Source: Spirochaetales bacterium
GTDB taxonomy: Bacteria > Spirochaetota > Spirochaetia > JABEVK01
DNA length: 12,303 bases
Direction of reading: 5' to 3'
NCBI GenBank assembly: GCA_013043995.1
Contig: JABEVL010000288.1
Coordinates: forward strand, 1 to 12,303
The notes under the pieces are model-generated. The model was not told the DNA's origin. It ran no database searches and saw nothing but the letters and a program-made list of their open reading frames with translations. Every line of letters begins with the position of its first letter. The first letter of the stretch is position 1. Positions 7,680 to 12,303 of the stretch are shown here, piece after piece. The position numbers and the translations under genes are program-made.

Positions 7680-9324
7680 GGCGAGCTTGCTCCTTGGTAG
7701 AGGATTCTTCTTCGGGGATCCCGTAGTGGTAGGGACCTTCGGTCACCTGCGGAAGTACGTCAAAATTATGGGGAGGAACGGGGGTCGCTGTTGACCATTC
7801 CAGGCTGACCGAGTTCCAGGGGTTGGTGCCGCAACGTTGCTTTTTCAGCATGGTGATGATGAAATTGGCCACAAGGATGAGCTGGGCGAGGCCCATGATG
7901 AAACCGCCTACGCTCACCCAAAGGTTGCTGGCGGCGAACGAAGGGTCGTAGTTCGCCACACGGCGCGGCATGCCCAAAAGACCGAGCCAGTGCATGGGAA
8001 AAAATGCCAGGTTCATGCCGATCAGGGTGATCCAAAAGTGCCACAAGCCCAGCTTGTGGTCGAGTTTGTACCCCGTGATCTTGGGGAACCAAAAATACAA
8101 ACCTGCAAAGATCGCCAGAACCGAACCCCCGAACATGACGTAGTGCATGTGGCCGACAACAAAGTAGGTCTCGGTCAGCTGCAGGTCGAGGGGGATGATG
8201 GCCAGCATCACGCCCGTGAACCCTCCCAGGGCAAAGGTCACCAAAAAGCCAAAGGCAAAAACCATGGGAAGTTCAAAGTACAGTTTGCCTTTCCACATCG
8301 TGGCCAGCCAGTTGAACATTTTGACTCCCGTGGGAATGGCGACGACCATCGTCATGATCATGAAGGGAAGTGTTAGGCGGGGGTCCATGCCCGAAGTGAA
8401 CATGTGGTGGGCCCAGACCAAAAAGCTCAAAAAGGCGATCGCGATCATGGACCAGGCCATCGCCTTGTAGCCAAAGATCGGCTTGCGCGAAAAAACCGGG
8501 ATCACCTCGCTGATGATGCCAAAAGCCGGCATGATCAGGATGTAGACTTCGGGGTGACCAAAAAACCAGAACAGATGCTGGTAGAGGATGGGGTCTCCGC
8601 CTCGGGCGGCGTTGAAAAAATCAACGCCGAAGTGCCTTTCGGTAAAAACTGCAAAAAGGGCTACGGCAATCGCCGGCATTGCCAAAATCAAAAGCCAGCC
8701 GGTCACCAAGGTCGACCAGACGAAAAGCGGCATCTTGAACAGGCTCATGCCGGGAGCGCGCAGGCGCATGATCGTTACGACAAAATTCAGGCCAGTGGTG
8801 ATCGAAGAGATACCCAGCATCTCGATCCCCAGAATCCACACGTCCATACCGACTTCGTGAGGGTCGTTGACCGACAAAGGAGCGTAGCTGGTCCAGCCTG
8901 CCGTGGGCATACCCAGGAAAAATGTCGAAAAGAGGACGATCCCTCCCCCGACAAAAATCCACAAACTCAAGGCATTGAGGCGCGGGAAAGCCATGTCGCG
9001 GGTTCCGATTTGAAGCGGCATCACAAAGTTGATCAGACCCGACATCATGGGCATGACCCACAAAAAGATCATGATCGTTCCGTGCATGCTCACTAGCCCG
9101 TTGAAAGTGGTGTTGCCCACAAGGTGGAGGTCGGGGGCGGCTAACTGGGCGCGCATCACCCCTGCCAGAGCACCGCCGACAAAAAAGAAGAAAAAGGCCA
9201 CCAGCATATAAATGACGCCGATTTTTTTGTGGTCGGTGGTGAACAGCCAGTTGGTCCAGCGGAAACCGCCCCGGTGTTCTTCCTGATCGTGGTGCGGCTG
9301 CGCCAAAGCGGCGGTTTCAGACAT
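7672..9324 (-). CDS. ctaD: Cytochrome c oxidase subunit I (heme-copper oxidase, A1-like)
   Basis: The 550-residue catalytic subunit, counted from the ATG at 9324 with GGAGG eight bases upstream; an adjacent TTG codon at 9327 is not the start. All redox-centre ligands are present: heme a His81 and His394, heme a3 His392, CuB His257, His306 and His307, and the cross-linking Tyr261 in GHPEVY. Proton-path residues of A1-type enzymes are also there: D-channel Asp110 (TRDMAFPRLN), Glu259, and K-channel Lys335 (GVKMFNW). One departure is LTETYFVVGHMHY (383-395): the Mg-site His-Asp pair of the mitochondrial and Paracoccus enzymes is Thr384-Glu385. Twelve helices are expected. The gene lies 20 bases after ctaC and overlaps ctaE by 8. 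It reduces oxygen to water and pumps protons. Confidence 0.98.
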   Translation of the reverse strand: MSETAALAQPHHDQEEHRGGFRWTNWLFTTDHKKIGVIYMLVAFFFFFVGGALAGVMRAQLAAPDLHLVGNTTFNGLVSMHGTIMIFLWVMPMMSGLINFVMPLQIGTRDMAFPRLNALSLWIFVGGGIVLFSTFFLGMPTAGWTSYAPLSVNDPHEVGMDVWILGIEMLGISSITTGLNFVVTIMRLRAPGMSLFKMPLFVWSTLVTGWLLILAMPAIAVALFAVFTERHFGVDFFNAARGGDPILYQHLFWFFGHPEVYILIMPAFGIISEVIPVFSRKPIFGYKAMAWSMIAIAFLSFLVWAHHMFTSGMDPRLTLPFMIMTMVVAIPTGVKMFNWLATMWKGKLYFELPMVFAFGFLVTFALGGFTGVMLAIIPLDLQLTETYFVVGHMHYVMFGGSVLAIFAGLYFWFPKITGYKLDHKLGLWHFWITLIGMNLAFFPMHWLGLLGMPRRVANYDPSFAASNLWVSVGGFIMGLAQLILVANFIITMLKKQRCGTNPWNSVSLEWSTATPVPPHNFDVLPQVTEGPYHYGIPEEESSTKEQARHG

Positions 9325-9344
9325 CAAAAGTTCCTCCCTTGAAA

Positions 9345-10151
9345 TTATCGAGAAGCCAGTGTTTTGTGAGCGGCAAGCCAGGAGCTAAATTCCGCCTTGG
9401 GAACGACTTTGAGAGTCGCCCGCATTCCATCGTGACCTGGGCCGCAGAGCACGGCGCACTTGACAGGGTAGGTCCCCACCGTGGTCGGTGTGAGCCACAT
9501 GTCCGAAGAAAGTCCTGGTACGGTGTCGCGTTTGATCATAAACGCCGGTACCCAGAAACTGTGAATAACGTCTTTGGAAGTCACCAAAAACCTGACGGGC
9601 ACGCCCTGGGGAATCTCAAAATGCCCGTGGGTTTTGACCCCCAGAGAGCGAATTTTGACAAATGCCGCGGGGTTTCCGCAGATGTTGTGGACGGTCACGG
9701 TTTGAGCCCCCTGAAAGTTTGGACTTGATTCATAATAGGAAAAATCAAAACCGAACTGGTAGGCCGTGACCTTGACGATCAAAGTTGATTCGGGGGGATT
9801 CAATTCCACATTAAAAACGTCGACAGCCCAAATCGAGAGGGCTACCAGGATGATCGCAGGAACAACCGTCCATACGATTTCCAGGGGAACGTTGCCGTGG
9901 ATGCGCACTCCTTCTTCGCCCGCTTTTTTGGCGCGAAAACGGAAAAAAACAAAGGCCATGATCCCGACGACGAGGGCAAAAAAGACGATTGAAATGGCGA
10001 TGGTCACCCACAAAATGGCGTCAATGCTCCCCGAATACGCCGAAACGGGATGGACGAGGAAATCGCTCGGCCAAGCGGGCGTAACGACCAGCGCTGCCAA
10101 AAGCCAGGGGAAAGTTCGTCGTAGGATTCTGAGTAATGTGGTAACCATCAT
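9345..10151 (-). CDS. ctaC: Cytochrome c oxidase subunit II (CuA)
   Basis: This 268-residue subunit accepts electrons from cytochrome c. An N-terminal hydrophobic stretch (about 12-28) looks like a signal peptide, two helices follow (about 47-70 and 92-113), then a periplasmic cupredoxin domain. CuA ligands are His197 (DVIHSFWVP), Cys232, Cys236, His240 and Met243 (CAVLCGPGHDGM). The loop has Val234 where CxExC normally has Glu. The aromatic electron-entry patch, usually QWYW or QWxW, reads YQFGFDF (131-137), with Phe133 where Trp is expected. There is no C-terminal cytochrome c domain, so it is not a caa3 type. Two adjacent ATG codons (10151 and 10148) are possible starts; neither has a clear ribosome binding site. 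It is the first gene of the operon, with a promoter placed so close that the message may be leaderless. Confidence 0.96.
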   Translation of the reverse strand: MMVTTLLRILRRTFPWLLAALVVTPAWPSDFLVHPVSAYSGSIDAILWVTIAISIVFFALVVGIMAFVFFRFRAKKAGEEGVRIHGNVPLEIVWTVVPAIILVALSIWAVDVFNVELNPPESTLIVKVTAYQFGFDFSYYESSPNFQGAQTVTVHNICGNPAAFVKIRSLGVKTHGHFEIPQGVPVRFLVTSKDVIHSFWVPAFMIKRDTVPGLSSDMWLTPTTVGTYPVKCAVLCGPGHDGMRATLKVVPKAEFSSWLAAHKTLASR

Positions 10152-10160
10152 GATGAAATT

Positions 10161-10189
10161 AGAATAATTATCATCTAGTAAAAGGTCAA
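10161..10189 (-). promoter_or_regulatory. Promoter for the ctaC-ctaD-ctaE operon
   Basis: On the minus strand TTGACC (complement of 10184-10189, five of six to TTGACA) is followed after exactly 17 bases by TATTCT (complement of 10161-10166, four of six to TATAAT). The predicted transcription start, about seven bases further, is within a few bases of the ATG codons at 10151/10148. This agrees with the absence of a Shine-Dalgarno sequence before ctaC. The local sequence is AT-rich. Confidence 0.55.
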
Positions 10190-10231
10190 GAGAATCTTCC
10201 GTTCTTTGGTCAAGATGGGAACTTGGTCAAG
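10184..10231. repeat. Three direct copies of GGTCAAG between divergent operons
   Basis: GGTCAAG occurs at 10184-10190, 10208-10214 and 10225-10231; the last two extend to TTGGTCAAG. Starts are spaced 24 and 17 bases apart in the same orientation. The first copy overlaps the -35 hexamer of the ctaC promoter (it reads CTTGACC on that strand). All lie in the gap of about 180 bases shared by ctaC and slyD, so they may be binding sites for a regulator of either operon. This is a pattern seen in the sequence; the role is inferred. Confidence 0.5.
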
Positions 10232-10261
10232 TTGAGATTTCGATATTTGAGGGGGATCGAC

Positions 10262-10290
10262 TTGAATCGACTCAAAACGCAGTTTATACT
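10262..10290 (+). promoter_or_regulatory. Promoter for slyD and the PP2C phosphatase gene
   Basis: TTGAAT (10262-10267) and TATACT (10285-10290, five of six to TATAAT) are separated by exactly 17 bases. The expected start, near 10297, leaves a leader of about 37 bases before the slyD ATG. Two copies of ATCGACT (10256-10262 and 10266-10272, ten bases apart) flank and overlap the -35 and could bind a regulator. Confidence 0.6.
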
Positions 10291-10299
10291 GCGTGCCAA

Positions 10300-10331
10300 C
10301 CGGCTCCTTCGCGGAGGCTGGAAAGGAGCCG
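10300..10331 (+). promoter_or_regulatory. slyD leader: hairpin covering the ribosome binding site, with a competing stem
   Basis: CGGCTCC (10301-10307) is an exact inverted match to GGAGCCG (10325-10331), which contains the GGAG ribosome binding site five bases before the slyD ATG at 10334. The same upstream arm can instead pair locally: CCGGCTCC (10300-10307) with GGAG (10313-10316) and CTGG (10318-10321), with one bulged G, around the loop TTCGC. The two structures are mutually exclusive. This layout could make translation depend on temperature or another condition, but no folding energies were computed. Confidence 0.35.
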
Positions 10332-10333
10332 TC

Positions 10334-10819
10334 ATGCAGATCACTGCCAACAAAGTCGCTGTCATTCACTATTCGCTCAAAGACTCGAAAAATGAACTGA
10401 TTGAAAGTTCGCACGGGAACGAGCCCCTGGCTTACCTCCATGGTGCCGCCAACCTCATCCCCGGTCTCGAAGACGCCCTGGAAGGCAAAAAAGCCGGCGA
10501 CAAGTTCAGTGTCACCGTTGCTTCAGCCGAAGCTTACGGCGAATACGACAAGGAACTTGTCGAAGTCGTCCCCAAATCAGATTTTGAAAATCAAGAAGAA
10601 CTCGAGGTCGGAAAAGAGTTTCAGTACGACGACGAAGACGGTAATATTTTTCATGTCCGCATTCTGAAAGTGGACGTCGACAACGTGACCGTCGACGGAA
10701 ACCACCCTTTGGCCGGACAGGATCTTTCCTTTGATATCGAAGTTCTTTCAGTGCGGGATGCTACCGACGAAGAATTAGAACACGGCCACGTCCACCAGGA
10801 AGGTCACCACCACCACTAA
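10334..10819 (+). CDS. slyD: FKBP-type peptidyl-prolyl isomerase of the SlyD type
   Basis: A 161-residue cytoplasmic chaperone and prolyl isomerase. The ATG at 10334 has GGAG five bases upstream and gives the usual SlyD N-terminus (MQITANKVAVIHYSLKDS); a GTG far upstream at 10223 is in the promoter region and is rejected. The FKBP core includes IPGLEDALEGKKAGDKFSV, followed by the insert-in-flap chaperone domain (about 72-125) with the AYGEYDKELVEVVPKSDF segment, then the second core part (HPLAGQDLSFDIEVLSV). The C-terminus is histidine-rich (HGHVHQEGHHHH), shorter than in E. coli but suited to binding nickel or other metals. Established SlyD roles are protein folding and metal delivery. It is divergent from the cox operon and leads the PP2C gene by 21 bases. 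Confidence 0.96.
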   Translation: MQITANKVAVIHYSLKDSKNELIESSHGNEPLAYLHGAANLIPGLEDALEGKKAGDKFSVTVASAEAYGEYDKELVEVVPKSDFENQEELEVGKEFQYDDEDGNIFHVRILKVDVDNVTVDGNHPLAGQDLSFDIEVLSVRDATDEELEHGHVHQEGHHHH

Positions 10820-10840
10820 CCGACGGCTGGGGTAAGTCCG

Positions 10841-11614
10841 ATGGACCCTGTTAAAGGCTTACCTGTCCAGTCGGCCCGCTGGTTTGGCGCAACAGATCGG
10901 GGACTCGTCCGCGAAATGAATCAGGACGCTCTTGCGGCACCTGGGGTGGAAATTTCAGAGGCTCAGTTCTGGCAGGGCGGGGGAACCTGGACCTTGAAGG
11001 AAGGTCCAGGCCTCTGGGCCGTCGCCGACGGGCTGGGTGGGCACGAGGCCGGCGAGTTGGCGAGCGGGTACGCGGTTCGCCTCGTCCGCTGGGAAGCTGA
11101 AAAAAACTGGGCCTGGAGGGTGTCCGAATTCCCTGAATTGGCCTCAGCGAGTCTTTTGGAAATTCATCAAAAAATCACAGAACTGGGTAGAGGGCAGGTT
11201 TTACCGATGGGATCGACCTTGACAGGCGTTTGGGTTTCCCCGCAAGGTGCCTGGTTGTTCCACACGGGTGATACCCGGCTGTGGCGCCTCAATCCCGAAC
11301 CCCGACTGCTGACCGAGGATCATAACGAGGCCTGGGGAAAGCCCGGCAACCCGCGGAAAAACGTCTTGAAGTCGTGTCTGGGCGGTGGTATGGAAAATCC
11401 CCGAATCGACATTGTTCCCTTGGAAATGGCGCCGAACGACGTTTGGCTTTTGGTCAGTGACGGCCTGGAAGACGGTCTAACCCAGGCTGCCTGGGTGCAG
11501 ATCACGGCCCAAAACCACCCCGACCCGGAGACCCTGGTTTCAGCCTTGGTCGCCGAGTCGAAGAGGAACTCCTCGGACAACCTCACAGCCCTGGCGATTC
11601 AGTGGTTCGCCTGA
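10841..11614 (+). CDS. PP2C-family (PPM) serine/threonine protein phosphatase
   Basis: A 257-residue soluble metal-dependent phosphatase. Motifs in order: TDRGLVREMNQDAL (18-31) with metal-site Asp29; VADGLGGHEAGELAS (61-75) with Asp63; GSTLTGV (124-130); HTGDTRLWRL (141-150); VSDGLEDGL (205-213) with Asp207; and SDNLTALAI (245-253) with Asp246. This is the single-domain form, like Stp/PrpC, that reverses phosphorylation by Hanks-type kinases; no such kinase is in the window, so the partner is unknown. A stretch of about 25 residues before VADG (GVEISEAQFWQGGGTWTLKE) looks like a small insertion and contains the DNA of a perfect hairpin. The start at 10841 has only a weak ribosome binding site (GGGGTAAG), consistent with coupling to slyD. 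Its end is 16 bases from the converging membrane-protein gene. Confidence 0.94.
   Translation: MDPVKGLPVQSARWFGATDRGLVREMNQDALAAPGVEISEAQFWQGGGTWTLKEGPGLWAVADGLGGHEAGELASGYAVRLVRWEAEKNWAWRVSEFPELASASLLEIHQKITELGRGQVLPMGSTLTGVWVSPQGAWLFHTGDTRLWRLNPEPRLLTEDHNEAWGKPGNPRKNVLKSCLGGGMENPRIDIVPLEMAPNDVWLLVSDGLEDGLTQAAWVQITAQNHPDPETLVSALVAESKRNSSDNLTALAIQWFA
10986..11010. repeat. Perfect 10-base inverted repeat inside the PP2C gene
   Basis: CCTGGACCTT (10986-10995) and AAGGTCCAGG (11001-11010) are exact inverted copies around the loop GAAGG. The RNA stem should be stable. No T-run follows, so it is not a standard terminator. It lies about 150 bases into the coding region, in the part coding for the variable segment before VADG. 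Confidence 0.6.
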
Positions 11615-11630
11615 CGGATTTGCCGGGTCG

Positions 11631-12245
11631 CTAAAGGTGGCGCAAAAGCATGTTCAGGAGTTGGCCTGTGAGAAAAAGCAAAACCAGGGAGAAGAGCAGG
11701 TAAAGGACTCCCACACCCTTGCGGGTCTTGATTTTTTTCAGGACGAAAAATTCCCTAAACCCCAGGACGACTTTTTGGGAAGTCATCACGTTTTCGGGAG
11801 TTTGGGCCTTTTGAAAGCGGAGGATTCCGCTGCCTGAAAAGGCGTTGTAACTGTAGCGCAGAACCATGTCGCTGCCGGTGAATTCGATCCTGCCGATCTT
11901 TTCTTCAAAGTTCAGCCCCGCGCCCTTCAAGGCCTCGCGGAGCGCCGTCTGGAAATCGTTCTCGGCAACACCGTAGAAGGTATAGCCTTTCATCACAAAA
12001 AAATAGAAAACAAGCAGCGCCAGGTAGAGGACCGGACCCGTCAGGCCGATCCACGAAAAGGGAGAGTCTCCTTTGACGTAGGTGAGTACCTGGTAGGTGA
12101 AGGGGATGATCAAAAGTCCCAGAAACGTCACAACCCAGGACGAGCGCAGGATCGTCGGTTTTCCTAAAAAGAGAATACGGATTGCAATCGTCAAGTAAAA
12201 GATGGTGATCACGACAAAGGCGGCTGAGAAAAGGGCAAAAATCAT
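11631..12245 (-). CDS. Unrecognised membrane protein with a cytoplasmic or periplasmic middle domain
   Basis: A 204-residue protein I do not recognise. The ATG at 12245 has AAGGAG six bases upstream, a strong start. Three hydrophobic helices (about 3-26, 36-56, 66-85) are followed by a soluble domain of some 85 residues (about 90-175) and a final helix (178-199). The soluble part is a mixed alpha/beta-looking stretch containing YGVAENDFQTALREALKGAG and IEFTGSDMVLRYSYNAFSGSG, and ends in a basic KKIKTRKG just before the last helix, which by the positive-inside rule suggests the soluble domain is cytoplasmic. Codon use looks like the neighbours', so it is likely native and expressed. It converges on the PP2C gene; nothing links the two functionally. 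Confidence 0.85.
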   Translation of the reverse strand: MIFALFSAAFVVITIFYLTIAIRILFLGKPTILRSSWVVTFLGLLIIPFTYQVLTYVKGDSPFSWIGLTGPVLYLALLVFYFFVMKGYTFYGVAENDFQTALREALKGAGLNFEEKIGRIEFTGSDMVLRYSYNAFSGSGILRFQKAQTPENVMTSQKVVLGFREFFVLKKIKTRKGVGVLYLLFSLVLLFLTGQLLNMLLRHL

Positions 12246-12303
12246 ACGGACTCCTTTTAGGACAGAAATAAAGTGCGGCTAAAACTTTTGAATGTAGCTG
12301 AAC
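12246..12303. other. Start of an upstream gap, cut by the window end
   Basis: These 58 bases precede the membrane-protein gene. Apart from the ribosome binding site of that gene they are AT-richer than the coding DNA and may hold its promoter, but I see no hexamer pair good enough to call. Confidence 0.4.

Noticed and set aside
6735..7700. Long open frame on the plus strand opposite ctaE (321 codons)
   Set aside because: It is antisense to a complete, well-conserved subunit III; its translation is hydrophilic, low in complexity and without motifs, and it has no suitable ribosome binding site.
7837..9096. Open frames on the plus strand opposite ctaD
   Set aside because: They lie in the shadow of an invariant heme-copper oxidase gene. 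The His/Asp/Lys-rich translations are mirror images of its codons.
10223..10333. N-terminal extension of slyD from an upstream GTG
   Set aside because: It would place the promoter and leader hairpin inside the coding region; the ATG at 10334 has a ribosome binding site and gives the standard SlyD N-terminus.
10805..10819. His-rich end of slyD as an engineered His-tag
   Set aside because: Histidine-rich tails are native in SlyD proteins, and the flanking sequence is ordinary chromosome.

Overview
The window is ordinary protein-coding bacterial chromosome of moderately high G+C, densely packed, with no RNA genes, insertion sequences, CRISPR array or phage genes that I could recognise. The gene set (aa3-type cytochrome c oxidase with a CuA subunit, SlyD with a histidine-rich tail, a cytoplasmic PAS histidine kinase, heterodimeric ABC exporter) suggests an aerobic, probably Gram-negative, proteobacterium-like or deltaproteobacterium/Bdellovibrio-like organism. 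The exact phylum cannot be fixed from the sequence alone.

Layout. (1) Positions 1-2383, plus strand: the end of one ABC exporter half-transporter and, overlapping it by 4 bases (GTGA), a complete second one. Motif asymmetry shows they form a heterodimer with one degenerate ATP site. (2) Positions 2380-3315, minus strand, tail to tail with the ABC gene: a DUF2231-like membrane domain fused to a DOMON domain, a likely heme b redox protein. (3) Positions 3404-4831, minus: an orphan soluble PAS-PAS histidine kinase. (4) Positions 4930-10151, minus: a cytochrome c oxidase cluster transcribed as ctaC (coxII), ctaD (coxI), ctaE (coxIII), a short-chain dehydrogenase, ctaB (heme O synthase). (5) Positions 10152-10333: a divergent regulatory region with a promoter each way and a triplicated GGTCAAG repeat. 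(6) Positions 10334-11614, plus: slyD and a PP2C-family phosphatase, 21 bases apart. (7) Positions 11631-12245, minus: an unrecognised four-helix membrane protein.

How they work together. CtaB makes heme O, the precursor of the heme A used by subunit I; CtaC passes electrons from cytochrome c through CuA to CtaD, and CtaE completes the core. No ctaA (heme A synthase), ctaG/cox11, sco or subunit IV gene is in the window. The DOMON protein could be an additional redox partner, but that is inference from adjacency and fold.

The most noteworthy observations are: the CuA loop of subunit II has Val where Glu is nearly invariant (CAVLC instead of CxExC), and the His-Asp pair of subunit I that shares the Mg/Mn site with that Glu is Thr-Glu; the electron-entry aromatic patch of subunit II has Phe instead of Trp; the DUF2231-DOMON fusion; an apparently leaderless promoter for the oxidase operon embedded in a triplicated repeat; and a hairpin that could mask the slyD ribosome binding site. 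I see no convincing wholly new system.
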